Positions 15,767 to 24,439 are shown, counted from the first letter of the stretch. The stretch is 33,329 nt of DNA from Actinomycetes bacterium (GCA_021793515.1 JAJYSP010000027.1:1-33329); one strand, 5' to 3'. Numbers and translations: made by a program. Notes: generated by a model from the sequence alone, not told the origin.

Positions 15767-17290
15767 TTACGACGCGCGCTCACCCCACGAAGTCGACTCG
15801 CCCGCCGGCGCCACCCGCTGGGGCACGCCCCATGGATTGTCGTCTCGCACCGCAAGCGGCAGCAGGTGCGGAGGAACGTTCTGGTAGCTCACACCGCGCA
15901 GGAATCGTCCGATCGCGGCGGTGCCCACCGACGTGGCGACGTCGGCGGTGGTGGCGGGCCACGGTCCGCCGTGTTGCATCGCCGGCGTCACCGCGACGCC
16001 GGTCGGCCACCCGTTAAAGAGGACCCGACCCGAACTCCGGTGCAACTGGTCGATGAGCGCCGCGAGCTCGGGCGTTGCCTCGTCGGCGAGCGCGTGCACC
16101 CCGCCCGTGAGGTTGCCCGGGAACAGTCGAGCGGCGAGGTCCGCGAGCTCGCCTTCGTCCCCGTACTGCACGACGATCGCGAGGGGCCCGAAGGACTCGT
16201 CGAGCAACCGCGAGCCGGCCGACTCGAGCGTCGCTGAATCCACCGACACGATCGTGGGCGTCACCCACGTCTGCGCGTCGCCGTCCACGCGCACGATGCC
16301 CGCGGTGATGACCTCGACGCCCGGGGATGCGAGCACCGTGTCACGTCGGCGCCGGTAGCCCTCGCCGCTGCGTGGATTGAGCATCCGGTGCTCGGGCACC
16401 CCTTCGGCGGCCTCGCGGATCGCTTGGGCGACCACGCGTGCGTCGCTCACGAACAAGAATCCCGGTTTCGTGCAAAACTGACCCGCCGAGGACGACACGC
16501 TCGCAACGAAGCCCGAGCAGAGCGTGTCCAGATCGTGCGCGAGCTTCGCGCGTGTCACGAACTGTGGGTTCACGCTGCCGAGTTCGCCGTAGAAGGGGAT
16601 CGGCTTCGCTCGCGCCGCGGCGACGTCAGCGAGCAGACGACCGGCGCGAATCGACCCGGTGAATGAGCCCGCGCGGATCCGCTCGTCACGCAACATCGCG
16701 ACGCCCTGGTCCTGGCCGAAGATTAACTGGAGCGTGTGGGCGGGAGCACCCGCGTCAGCGAGCGCGCCGGCCACGAGCTCGCCGGTGCGACGCGACAGCT
16801 CGGGGTGCCCGGGGTGCGCCTTCACGATGACCGAGCAGCCCGCGGCGAGCGCCGATGCGGTGTCCCCGCCCGCGACCGAGAACGCGAAGGGGAAGTTGCT
16901 GCCCGAGAAGTTGAGCACCGGCCCGAGCGGGACGAGCATACGGCGAAGGTCCGGACGCGGTCCGAGCGCGAAGTCGGGGTCGGCGGGGTCGATTCGCACG
17001 TCGAGGTAGTCGCCGTCCACGACGACGTCGGCGAAGAGACGAAGCTGGACGGCCGTTCGCGTCAGTTCGCCGCGCAGTCTCGCCTCGGCGAGACCCGTCT
17101 CATCGATGGCGATGGCGACCAGTTCGTCCTCGTGGGCGCGCATTGCGTCGGCGGCGCTGACCAGCGCCCGCGCTCGGTCCCGCGGCGCCATCGCCGACCA
17201 CCCGTCAAAGGCCGCGACCGCGTTGCGGGCGCAGCGCTCGAGTTCCTCGGCGCTGGTCGCGACGAGGTCGTTGTCGTGTCGATTCGCCAC
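15767..17290 (-). CDS. 2-oxoglutarate semialdehyde dehydrogenase (ALDH family)
   Basis: A 507-residue NAD(P)-dependent aldehyde dehydrogenase predicted to oxidise 2,5-dioxopentanoate (alpha-ketoglutarate semialdehyde) to 2-oxoglutarate, the final step of 4-hydroxyproline catabolism. Visible features: the FSGSNFPFAFSVAGGDTASA segment typical of ketoglutarate semialdehyde dehydrogenases, K157 in VIVKAHPGHP (cofactor), general base E236 in FYGELGSVNPQF, and nucleophile C273 in SSAGQFCTKPG. The GTG start lies two bases after the epimerase stop. It is the last gene of the long minus-strand unit and faces the plus-strand operon with a 12-bp gap. No terminator hairpin was found in that gap. Confidence 0.93.
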   Translation of the reverse strand: MANRHDNDLVATSAEELERCARNAVAAFDGWSAMAPRDRARALVSAADAMRAHEDELVAIAIDETGLAEARLRGELTRTAVQLRLFADVVVDGDYLDVRIDPADPDFALGPRPDLRRMLVPLGPVLNFSGSNFPFAFSVAGGDTASALAAGCSVIVKAHPGHPELSRRTGELVAGALADAGAPAHTLQLIFGQDQGVAMLRDERIRAGSFTGSIRAGRLLADVAAARAKPIPFYGELGSVNPQFVTRAKLAHDLDTLCSGFVASVSSSAGQFCTKPGFLFVSDARVVAQAIREAAEGVPEHRMLNPRSGEGYRRRRDTVLASPGVEVITAGIVRVDGDAQTWVTPTIVSVDSATLESAGSRLLDESFGPLAIVVQYGDEGELADLAARLFPGNLTGGVHALADEATPELAALIDQLHRSSGRVLFNGWPTGVAVTPAMQHGGPWPATTADVATSVGTAAIGRFLRGVSYQNVPPHLLPLAVRDDNPWGVPQRVAPAGESTSWGERAS

Positions 17291-17292
17291 GA

Positions 17293-18294
17293 CTAGAACT
17301 CGAATCCGACGGGGAACGGGTCACTTGGGTCATAGACATACTGCGCCATCCCCGTCACCCAGGCCCGGCCCGTGATCGTGGGCACGATCGCCGGGACGCC
17401 GGCCACGTCGGTCTCGGCCACGATTCGTCCGATGAATCGCGTACCGATGAAGGACTCGTTCTCGAAGTCCTCGCCGACCGCGAGCTCACCGCGCGCCCAG
17501 AGTTCGGCCATCCTCGCTGAGGTCCCGGTCCCGCACGGGGACCGATCGAACCAGCCCGGGTAGATGCACATGGCGTGACGCGAGTGGCGCGCCGTCGAGC
17601 CCGGCGCCAGGAACTCGACGTGGTGACAGTGGTCGACGCCCGCGGTCTCGGGGTGGTGTGGCGGTGCGGTCTCGTTGATGGCGTCCATGATCGCGAGGCC
17701 GACGGCGGTGATCTCGTGCTGGCGCGAACGGTCAAAGGTGAGCCCCACGTCCGCCAAGTTGACGATCGCGTAGAAGTTGCCGCCGTAGGCGAGGCTGTAG
17801 GGCACCGTTCCCACGCCGGGGACCTCGAGGACGGCGTCGAGGCGCACCACGAAAGACGGCACGTTCTCGATGGTCACCGAATCGGCGTGACCGTCTAACA
17901 CGCTCACCCGGGCGATGACGAGCCCAGCCGGCGTGTCGAGGCGGATGGTCGTGATCGGCTCGACGGCCTCGACCATCCCGGTCTCGACGAGCACCGTGGC
18001 GAGCCCGATCGTGCCGTGGCCACACATCGGCAGACAGCCGGATACCTCGATGTAGACCACGCCCCATTCGGCGTCGGGTCGGGTCGAGGGTTGCAGGATC
18101 GCGCCGCTCATGGCGGCGTGGCCGCGTGGCTCGAACATCAGAAACTTGCGGATGTCGTCGAGGTGCTCGATGAAATAGAGCCGCTTGTCGTTCATGGTGT
18201 CCCCGGGGATCACCCCCACGCCCCCAGTGACGACCCGAGTGGGCATGCCCTCGGTGTGAGAATCGACCGCAGTGATGACCCGGCTCACTCGCAT
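17293..18294 (-). CDS. 4-hydroxyproline 2-epimerase (proline racemase superfamily)
   Basis: A 333-residue cytoplasmic enzyme predicted to convert trans-4-hydroxy-L-proline to cis-4-hydroxy-D-proline. The two catalytic Cys are C91 (CLPMCGHGTIGLA) and C254 (WFDRSPCGTGTSARM). The N-terminal DSHTEGMPTRVVTGGVG and FEPRGHAAMSGA are characteristic of the epimerase/proline racemase branch. GGGGTAGGGGC just upstream of ATG 18294 is a good ribosome site. It lies five bases after the DapA-family gene and two before the aldehyde dehydrogenase, i.e. among the other enzymes of the pathway. A paralogue of the same superfamily lies on the opposite strand (13797-14813). Proline racemase activity is the alternative, less likely in this context. 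Confidence 0.92.
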   Translation of the reverse strand: MRVSRVITAVDSHTEGMPTRVVTGGVGVIPGDTMNDKRLYFIEHLDDIRKFLMFEPRGHAAMSGAILQPSTRPDAEWGVVYIEVSGCLPMCGHGTIGLATVLVETGMVEAVEPITTIRLDTPAGLVIARVSVLDGHADSVTIENVPSFVVRLDAVLEVPGVGTVPYSLAYGGNFYAIVNLADVGLTFDRSRQHEITAVGLAIMDAINETAPPHHPETAGVDHCHHVEFLAPGSTARHSRHAMCIYPGWFDRSPCGTGTSARMAELWARGELAVGEDFENESFIGTRFIGRIVAETDVAGVPAIVPTITGRAWVTGMAQYVYDPSDPFPVGFEF

Positions 18295-18299
18295 TGCCC

Positions 18300-19226
18300 C
18301 TACCCCTTCGCCCGAGTGGCCAGGTAGTCGAGGGCCTTGGCTGTCTCGGCGCGCACACGGGCCTCGTTCTCTTTGCTGAGCGGTCCGCGCGGCGGGCGCG
18401 TGGGACCGCCGAAGCTCTGGCCGGCGATGTCGATCGACAGCTTGATGGCCTGGACGAACTCGACGCGCGAGTCCCAGCGAAAGACGGTCACGAGGTGCTC
18501 GTAGAGCTCCTTCGCCTCGGCGAAGTGCCCCGCCATCGCCAGGTCGTAGATCTCGACCGCCTCTCGAGGAAAGGCGTTGGGGTAGCCCGCGAACCAGCCG
18601 ACGGCGCCGGCGACGATCGACTCGTAGAGCAGATCATCGGCCCCAGCGATCACGTCGATGGCACAGACCTCCTTGATCTCCATGACCCGTCGCACGTCAC
18701 CCGAGAATTCCTTGATCGCCTGGACCTCGGGGATCTCCGCCAGCCGCGCGACCATCGAGGGGACGAGGTCGACCTTGGTGTCAAAGGGGTTGTTGTAGGC
18801 CATGATCGGGATCCCCACCTCGGCGACGCGCGCGAAGTGTTCGATCACCTCGGACTCCGAGGCCCGGTAGATCGTGGGCGGCAGCAGCAGCACGCCGTCG
18901 GCGCCATCCTCTTGGGCGTAGCGTGCCCACTGCTGGGCCTGGTGCCAGCCGACCCCGTGCACGCCCGCGACCACGATGCCCCGGTCCCCGACCGTGTCCA
19001 CCGCGACCTGGACCACCTTGCGGCGCTCCTCGTCGGTGAGCGACGAGTACTCACCGAGCGATCCGTTCGGCCCGACCCCGCGACAGCCGTTGCGGATCAA
19101 CCAGTCGCAGTGCTCGGCGAATCGGTCGTAGTCGACCGCGAGCCCCGCCGGGGCACTCGGGTCCTCCTTGAACGCGAGTGCCGTCGCGACGATAACCCCT
19201 CGAAAGTTCACGTGCTCATCCATCAT
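18300..19226 (-). CDS. DapA-family lyase, probable pyrroline-4-hydroxy-2-carboxylate deaminase
   Basis: A 308-residue class I aldolase-type enzyme of the dihydrodipicolinate synthase/N-acetylneuraminate lyase family. The Schiff-base lysine is K172 (VQAIKEFSGD), the catalytic Tyr Y144 (IMAYNNP), and GSLGEYSSLT carries the carboxylate-binding GxxGE motif. In hydroxyproline clusters the family member deaminates and dehydrates delta1-pyrroline-4-hydroxy-2-carboxylate to 2-oxoglutarate semialdehyde plus ammonia, which is what the dehydrogenase upstream and the aldehyde dehydrogenase downstream require. ATG 19226 overlaps the stop of the FAD subunit gene. A lysine-biosynthesis DapA is unlikely here because of this setting. 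Confidence 0.9.
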   Translation of the reverse strand: MMDEHVNFRGVIVATALAFKEDPSAPAGLAVDYDRFAEHCDWLIRNGCRGVGPNGSLGEYSSLTDEERRKVVQVAVDTVGDRGIVVAGVHGVGWHQAQQWARYAQEDGADGVLLLPPTIYRASESEVIEHFARVAEVGIPIMAYNNPFDTKVDLVPSMVARLAEIPEVQAIKEFSGDVRRVMEIKEVCAIDVIAGADDLLYESIVAGAVGWFAGYPNAFPREAVEIYDLAMAGHFAEAKELYEHLVTVFRWDSRVEFVQAIKLSIDIAGQSFGGPTRPPRGPLSKENEARVRAETAKALDYLATRAKG

Positions 19227-20647
19227 CCCTGGCCTTTCACCGGTATTCCTGCTTCGATTTCGTGGTCCCTCGCCAACTCACCGAGCCGTATCGGCATGGC
19301 GATCGGACGGCGATCGGTGCTCGCACCGCCGAGACGACCCTCGGGTGCGCGCGCGCTGAGCAGGGCCTCGACAGTGCGACCACAGACCCGGCCCTGACAC
19401 GGTCCAAGACCCGCACGGCTCACGAGCTTGAGTGAGCGCAGCCCGGACGAGCGCGTCGCCGACCTCGCCGCGGCGAGGTCGGCGACGGATACGTCCTCGC
19501 AACGACACACGATCGTCTCATCGCTCAACCAGGTCGCCCAGTTCTCGCCGATGACGTGGGCGCGCGCGAGGCGCCGTGCGAAACGACGAAGGACTCGACG
19601 CCGAGCCACCTCGACGCGCAACGCCGGATCAACGATTCCGCCGCCGGCCGCCACGTGCCCGGCGATGGCGCCTTCCGCGAGAGCGAGGTCCACTCCCCCG
19701 ATACCCGTTATCTCACCAGCGGCGAACACCGACGCCACACTGGTGCGCTGCTCGGCGTCGACCTCAACGAATCGCCGGTCGCTGAGCCGACAGCCCGCGG
19801 CGATCGCGAGCTCGAGGCGCGGCGTGAACCCGTGTCCGAGGCACACCGCGTCCGCCTCGAGTTGTCGTTCGCTCCCCTTGATCGGTCGCCACGACCCGTC
19901 AAGGGCGCTGACCGTGACTGACTCGACTCGGTCGCGGCCCTCGATCGCGGTGACCGCGTGGCCCGCCACGTACGCGATGCGGTGGCGCACGAGGACGGCG
20001 GCGTAGCCGACGAGCTCGCGGGCCTTGGCGGGCGTCGCCGCGAGCTCCCACGGGCGAGCGGCCCAGTGTCGAACGAGTCGCGTGGCGCGGCTCGCCTCGT
20101 AGACCCCGACGACGGATGCGCCGGTGGCGACGACCGACGCCGCCACCGCGAGGAGAAACGGACCCGCCCCGGCGACGACGACCCGTTCACCCACGGCGAC
20201 GCGCTCGCCCTTGGCGAGCGCCTGGGCGCCACCCGCGGTGAAGACCCCGGGGAGGTCCCAACCCGGAACCGGCAGCGTGCGATCGAAGGCCCCGGTCGCG
20301 AGTACCAACGCGTCGGGCCGGTAGACCCGGGACTCCCGGTCGCTGCCATCGGCCTCGCCGACGAGCACGTGGACCGCGCCGCGGTCGATCGCCCAGACGT
20401 GGGCCGAGCTCACGACGGTACAGTTCGGATCGGCCGCGAGCGCTTCGCGCATCCGCTGGAACGTCGCCCAGCCGTGATGGAGCAGCGACTCGTGGTTCGA
20501 CGGCCGCTCGGGTGGCAGGTGGCGCCAGTACTGACCGCCCACGTCGTCAGCGGCGTCGAGCACCACCACCCGCGCGCCGAAGGCGCTCGCGGACAACGCA
20601 GCGGCGAGTCCGGCCGGACCCGCCCCGATGATGACGACCTCGCTCAT
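19223..20647 (-). CDS. D-hydroxyproline dehydrogenase, FAD/BFD-type alpha subunit (HcnB/OoxA-like)
   Basis: A 474-residue pyridine-nucleotide-disulphide-type flavoprotein. It has an N-terminal FAD-binding GAGPAGLAAA, a second dinucleotide fold around VVVAGAGPFLLAVAASV, and a C-terminal BFD-like cluster domain with C381, C383 (VCRCED), C417 and C422 (GPCQGRVCG). This is the make-up of the alpha subunit of heteromeric amino-acid dehydrogenases such as octopine/nopaline oxidases, hydrogen cyanide synthase HcnB and D-hydroxyproline dehydrogenase. The two other subunits are encoded directly upstream. ATG 20647 overlaps the ferredoxin stop by four bases. It probably passes electrons from the beta subunit onward; the final acceptor is unknown. 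Confidence 0.9.
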   Translation of the reverse strand: MSEVVIIGAGPAGLAAALSASAFGARVVVLDAADDVGGQYWRHLPPERPSNHESLLHHGWATFQRMREALAADPNCTVVSSAHVWAIDRGAVHVLVGEADGSDRESRVYRPDALVLATGAFDRTLPVPGWDLPGVFTAGGAQALAKGERVAVGERVVVAGAGPFLLAVAASVVATGASVVGVYEASRATRLVRHWAARPWELAATPAKARELVGYAAVLVRHRIAYVAGHAVTAIEGRDRVESVTVSALDGSWRPIKGSERQLEADAVCLGHGFTPRLELAIAAGCRLSDRRFVEVDAEQRTSVASVFAAGEITGIGGVDLALAEGAIAGHVAAGGGIVDPALRVEVARRRVLRRFARRLARAHVIGENWATWLSDETIVCRCEDVSVADLAAARSATRSSGLRSLKLVSRAGLGPCQGRVCGRTVEALLSARAPEGRLGGASTDRRPIAMPIRLGELARDHEIEAGIPVKGQG

Positions 20648-20964
20648 TCCCCCTCCGATTGCGAGGGGCCTTCGAACTCGACGACGTCGCCGTCGCGGGC
20701 TCGACGCTGACAGGCGCGCACGTCGCGCTGGCCGTTCACCACGACGAGACAGTCGAAACAGACCCCGATGCCACAGAAGGCCCCGCGAGGGCGCCCCCCC
20801 ACCGGTGACGTTCGCCAGGTCAGCGTGTCCGCGGCGAGCATGATGCCGGCCACCGTCTGGCCGAGGACGCCGGCGCGGCGCTCACCGTTCACGAGGATCG
20901 TGATCGGGGTCGACGCCGCGGGCTCGATGGGGTCGGTCGCGGGTGGAACCGGTCGCGCGACCAC
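20644..20964 (-). CDS. D-hydroxyproline dehydrogenase, small [2Fe-2S] subunit (HcnA/OoxC-like)
   Basis: A 106-residue ferredoxin-like subunit. The cluster ligands are C64, C69, C72 and C85 (C-x4-C-x2-C-x12-C, in GAFCGIGVCFDCLVVVNGQR and beyond), the pattern of the small subunits of heterotrimeric sarcosine/D-amino-acid-type dehydrogenases. The N-terminal 20 residues are Pro/Ala-rich and probably disordered. The GTG start follows the stop of the beta-subunit gene immediately and its own stop overlaps the alpha-subunit start (ATGA), so the three subunits are translated together. Confidence 0.9.
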   Translation of the reverse strand: MVARPVPPATDPIEPAASTPITILVNGERRAGVLGQTVAGIMLAADTLTWRTSPVGGRPRGAFCGIGVCFDCLVVVNGQRDVRACQRRARDGDVVEFEGPSQSEGE

Positions 20965-22131
20965 CTAGGCCACCTCACGAAGCGACGGGCGACCGGGGGC
21001 GAAGGGATCGAGAGACATCGCGGTCGGTTCGCCGAGCATCGCCGCGGCCAACAGTTCAGCGGTGCCCGGGGCGAGTCCGATACCGGCACCCTCGTGACCC
21101 GTCGCGTACCAGAGACCGTCCAGGTCGGGATCGGCACCGATCACGGGGAGGTGATCACGCGAGAACGGACGAAACCCGCCGTAGGCGCGGATCACCGTCG
21201 CCTCAGCGAGGAAGGGCATCAACGCAATCGCCTTGCGTGCGATCTCGGCCAGCACCGCAACGTCGATGGTCCCGTCAAAGCCCACGTCTTGACGCGACGA
21301 GCCGATGAGCACCGTGCCCGAGGCCGTTGACTCGACGACCGTCGAGGTCGCGAGGTCGCGCTCGTCGGACTGGACGGCGCCGACGTAGCTCGTGTCATAG
21401 ACCTTGTGCCAGATCCGCTGTGGCATGCGCGCCGTCACGAGCAGGAGTCCCTTGCGCGGCCCGACGGCGAGCGTGGCGCCGAGGGTTCGTGCGACCTCCC
21501 CCGACCACGGTCCCGCCGCGACCAGCACGGCGTCGGCCTCGAGGGGGCCGTTGGACGTGGTGACCCCGACGAGACGTCCGGCCCCGTCTCGCAGTGGCCC
21601 GGTGAGCGTCGTGTGGGCGAGCACACGCGCGCCGGCCGCGCGCGCCGAGGCGAGCAGCGCCTCGGTCGCGATGGCCGGCTGCACCTGGGCGTCCTCGGGG
21701 TAGTGGACGGCGCTCGTGATCGAGGCCGCGAGTTCGGGTTCGAGTGCGCGAGCCTCTTGCACGCTGAGCGGGCGCGCGTCGACCCCGGCCCGACGTTGGG
21801 CCTCGGCGAAGCGGCTGAGCGCCGCTGCCGCAGCCTCGCCGCTCGCGGCGACGACGCCACCCTTGGGCTGGTACTCGAACGAGGCGAAGGCGCCGTTCGT
21901 CTCCGCGGCGAGTTCGGTACGCAACGACGCCCACAGACCTAGTGAGTACCGTGCGAGGTCTAGTTCGGCCCCGGGGGCCTTGTCACTGACGAGCAGGTTC
22001 CCCTCGCCCGCGGCCGACGTCGCACCCGCCGGCGCACCGCGGTCGATCACCGTCACGGTGGCGCCCCGTCGAGCGAGCGAGCGGGCGCACGCGGCGCCGA
22101 CGATGCCAGCGCCAATGATCAGGACCTTCAC
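20965..22131 (-). CDS. D-hydroxyproline dehydrogenase, DadA-like catalytic beta subunit
   Basis: A DAO/DadA-type flavoprotein of 388 residues (GAGIVGAACARSLARRGATV at the N-terminus, glycine-oxidase fold). Predicted to oxidise cis-4-hydroxy-D-proline to delta1-pyrroline-4-hydroxy-2-carboxylate. The C-terminus contains GGFRPFSRDHLPVIG and GLWYATGHEGAGIGLAPGTA, typical of the family. Two GTG starts are possible; 22131 has GGGGAG nine bases upstream, while 22137 leaves only three. It heads the dehydrogenase sub-operon just behind the candidate operator. The gene order beta, [2Fe-2S], alpha and the lack of a membrane anchor suggest a soluble or peripherally bound complex. D-proline or sarcosine could also be substrates; the pathway context favours D-hydroxyproline. 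Confidence 0.9.
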   Translation of the reverse strand: MKVLIIGAGIVGAACARSLARRGATVTVIDRGAPAGATSAAGEGNLLVSDKAPGAELDLARYSLGLWASLRTELAAETNGAFASFEYQPKGGVVAASGEAAAAALSRFAEAQRRAGVDARPLSVQEARALEPELAASITSAVHYPEDAQVQPAIATEALLASARAAGARVLAHTTLTGPLRDGAGRLVGVTTSNGPLEADAVLVAAGPWSGEVARTLGATLAVGPRKGLLLVTARMPQRIWHKVYDTSYVGAVQSDERDLATSTVVESTASGTVLIGSSRQDVGFDGTIDVAVLAEIARKAIALMPFLAEATVIRAYGGFRPFSRDHLPVIGADPDLDGLWYATGHEGAGIGLAPGTAELLAAAMLGEPTAMSLDPFAPGRPSLREVA

Positions 22132-22149
22132 CCCCACCCGCTCCCCACT

Positions 22150-22179
22150 TATAACATGTTACATTCTATTGTACACGAC
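22150..22179 (-). promoter_or_regulatory. Candidate GntR operator/promoter between gntR and the dehydrogenase genes
   Basis: The 65-bp gap holds a perfect 10-bp palindrome TAACATGTTA (22152-22161) followed by ATTGTACA (22168-22175), an AT-rich island in very GC-rich surroundings. On the minus strand TACAAT and TATAAG could serve as -10 elements. The motif recurs before the plus-strand operon (12600) and upstream of livK (27849). Proximity to the regulator gene favours autoregulation; binding is inferred. Confidence 0.55.
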
Positions 22180-22196
22180 GTGGCGGGTCCGTTGAC

Positions 22197-22892
22197 CTAC
22201 GTGGCGGCCTCGCTGGCTTCGGCCTCCATGATGCCCGCCCACCAGCCGAGGACGTGGCCGACGTGACGCACCATCAACTGTTCGGCGGCGGGACCGTCGC
22301 CGACCCCGAGCAGGTCGAGCAACTCGTGGTGCTCGTGGGCCGAGCGATGCAGCATCTCGGTGTTCTTCAGTCCAACCAGTCCCGTCATACGGGTCTGTCG
22401 GCGTAGCTCGGCGACGATGTCAACGAGACGACGATTACCGGTCAACTCCAGCAGCGCCAGGTGGAACGCCGTATCCGCGGCCAGGTACCCCCTGAAGTCG
22501 ACCTGTTCGACGTTGGCGACGATCCGGTCCGCCAACGTCCGGTAGGCGTCGAGCGGTGCTCCCTTCAGGTGCTCAGCGACGACGCGCATCGCGGGCGCCT
22601 CGAGCCACTTGCGTATGGCCACGATCTCGCGCAGGTCCTGGGTGCTGACCGTTGTCACCCGGAATCCCTTGTTCTTGACCGACTCGACGAACCCTCGTTT
22701 TTCGAGGTCGAGCATCGCCTCGCGCACCGGGGTCGCCGAGACCGCGAACTGGGCCGCGAGCGCCGGTACCGTCACGAGGACACCTTGTTCGAGTTCACCG
22801 GAGATGATGGCCGCGGCGAGTGAACTCTCGACTTTCGTGCGCAGGTTCTCCTCGACACGGATCACGCCGATGGAGGATTTCTTGGTCGCCAC
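22197..22892 (-). CDS. GntR-family (FCD/FadR-type) transcriptional regulator
   Basis: About 231 residues. N-terminal winged helix (LRTKVESSLAAAIISGELEQ, then the VPALAAQFAVSATPVREAM recognition-helix region and RGFVESVKNKGFRV wing), then an all-helical FCD ligand domain (DLREIVAIRKWLEAPAMRVV, DTAFHLALLELTGNRRL, HEHHELLDLL) whose Asp/His residues usually bind a metal near a carboxylate ligand. It probably represses the hydroxyproline genes and is released by the substrate or an intermediate. The GTG at 22892 has GGGAGAGG eight bases upstream; the frame runs to 22931 without similarity. It sits between the transporter and enzyme genes, all on the minus strand. The effector is not known. Confidence 0.88.
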   Translation of the reverse strand: MATKKSSIGVIRVEENLRTKVESSLAAAIISGELEQGVLVTVPALAAQFAVSATPVREAMLDLEKRGFVESVKNKGFRVTTVSTQDLREIVAIRKWLEAPAMRVVAEHLKGAPLDAYRTLADRIVANVEQVDFRGYLAADTAFHLALLELTGNRRLVDIVAELRRQTRMTGLVGLKNTEMLHRSAHEHHELLDLLGVGDGPAAEQLMVRHVGHVLGWWAGIMEAEASEAAT

Positions 22893-22943
22893 GGTCACGA
22901 CCTCTCCCACGCGCGCGTGGACGCGCACCACTGACGCACGTCG

Positions 22944-23675
22944 CTAGTCCTCGACATCGGTTGACTTTCCCAGGTAGGCGTCCGAGAGACGCGGGTCGTT
23001 TTCGAGACTCGACGACGGTCCCGACAGCACGACCGAGCCCTGTTGGAGCACGTAGGCGCGTGAGGCGATCTCGAGGGCCAGCGAGACGTTCTGCTCGACG
23101 AGCAGGACTGTCGTGCCCAGTTTCGAGACCTCCTCGAGCATGTCGTACACGATATCGACCTTCTGGGGATCGAGGCCGAGCGACGGCTCGTCGATCATCA
23201 GGATCTTGGGGTTAGACATCATCGCGCGACCGATCGCGAGCACCTGCTGCTCACCGCCCGAGAGCGTGCCGGCCAACCGCTGGAAGTGCTGGCGCAGCAA
23301 CGGGAAGAGGTCGAGGACCTCGTTGAGGCGCTCGGCTCGTTCGGTGCGGCTGCGCTGGGTGCCGTAGGCACCGAGCTCGAGGTTCTCGGCGATGGTGAGC
23401 GTCGTGAAGATCCGTCGACCCTCGGGGACGTGCACGAGCCCCCGAGCGACCCGACGGTGGGCCGACTGCTTGGCGAGTACGTCACCGAAGTAGCTGATGG
23501 TGCCCTGACGCGGATGGATGATGCCCGAGATCGACTTCAACAAGGTGCTCTTGCCAGCCCCGTTGGCCCCGAGCAACGCCACGATCTCACCCTCGTCCAC
23601 GTGCATGGTGACGTCCTCGACACCACGCACGGCGCCGTAGTAGACGCTCACCGCGTCGAGCTCGAGGGCCCTCAT
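22944..23675 (-). CDS. livF: ABC transporter ATP-binding protein, LivF-type
   Basis: A 243-residue cytoplasmic ATPase of a branched-chain-amino-acid-type (HAAT) importer. Walker A GANGAGKST, signature LSGGEQQVLAIGRAM, Walker B ILMIDEPSLGLDP and the H-loop equivalent in TVLLVEQNVSLA are all intact. Its ATG overlaps the livG stop (ATGA). With LivG it would power LivH/LivM. Because it is encoded in the same unit as the 4-hydroxyproline enzymes, the likely cargo is hydroxyproline/proline rather than leucine, an inference from context. Confidence 0.94.
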   Translation of the reverse strand: MRALELDAVSVYYGAVRGVEDVTMHVDEGEIVALLGANGAGKSTLLKSISGIIHPRQGTISYFGDVLAKQSAHRRVARGLVHVPEGRRIFTTLTIAENLELGAYGTQRSRTERAERLNEVLDLFPLLRQHFQRLAGTLSGGEQQVLAIGRAMMSNPKILMIDEPSLGLDPQKVDIVYDMLEEVSKLGTTVLLVEQNVSLALEIASRAYVLQQGSVVLSGPSSSLENDPRLSDAYLGKSTDVED

Positions 23676-24439
23676 TTGCGTTTCCTACCCATGTAGGCGC
23701 GAATCACGTCGGGATTCGTTCGAACGTCCTGGGGTAGCCCCGAGGCGATGATGCGGCCGTTGTCGAGCACGGTGACGTCCGTCGCGATCTCCATCACCAG
23801 GTCCACGTCGTGCTCGATCATCACGACACACGTCCCCTGGTCGTGGATGCGTCGGATCACGCGCGACAGTTCCTCGCGTTCCACCGAGCTCACACCCGCC
23901 GCGGGCTCGTCGAGCAGCACCACGACGGGATTAGCGATCAATACGCGGGCGAGCTCCATGCGCTTACGCATCCCGTAGGGCAGGTCACCGGCGAGGTTGT
24001 TCCACTGGTCGGCGAGTCCGACGAACTCGAGGCTCGCCATGGCCTCCTCGTGCAAGAGGCGCTCGCGCCGCCTGAATCCTCGGCTGGCGACCGTGATCGA
24101 CAACAGGTTCGAGGTGGCGCGTAAGTGTCCCCCGGCGAGGACGTTCTCCAGCACCGACATCTTCGGAAAGACCCGGATGTTCTGGAAGGTACGACGGATC
24201 CCGAGCGCGGCTACCTTGGCCGCGTCGAGGCCAGTGACCTCGTTGCCCTGGAACCGGACCGCGCCGCCCGTTGGCTTGTAGTAGCCGGTGAGACAGTTAA
24301 AGAAGGACGTCTTGCCGGCGCCGTTGGGCCCGATGATGGCGTGTAGCGCCCCCTCATCGACCTCGATCGACAGGTCGCTCAACGCGTTGACGCCGCCGAA
24401 CTGCAGCGACAGGTGATCGGTCTGCAGGACGGCGGTCAC
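23672..24439 (-). CDS. livG: ABC transporter ATP-binding protein, LivG-type
   Basis: A 255-residue ATPase partner of LivF. Walker A GPNGAGKTS, the LivG-type signature LPYGMRKRMELARVL in place of LSGGQ (normal for this subfamily), Walker B VVVLLDEPAAGVSS and MIEHDVDLVMEIA. I chose GTG 24439, which overlaps the livM stop (GTGA) and has GGAGGA a few bases upstream; the longer frame reaching 24904 is a shadow inside livM. ATP hydrolysis in the cytoplasm drives import. Confidence 0.94.
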   Translation of the reverse strand: MTAVLQTDHLSLQFGGVNALSDLSIEVDEGALHAIIGPNGAGKTSFFNCLTGYYKPTGGAVRFQGNEVTGLDAAKVAALGIRRTFQNIRVFPKMSVLENVLAGGHLRATSNLLSITVASRGFRRRERLLHEEAMASLEFVGLADQWNNLAGDLPYGMRKRMELARVLIANPVVVLLDEPAAGVSSVEREELSRVIRRIHDQGTCVVMIEHDVDLVMEIATDVTVLDNGRIIASGLPQDVRTNPDVIRAYMGRKRK

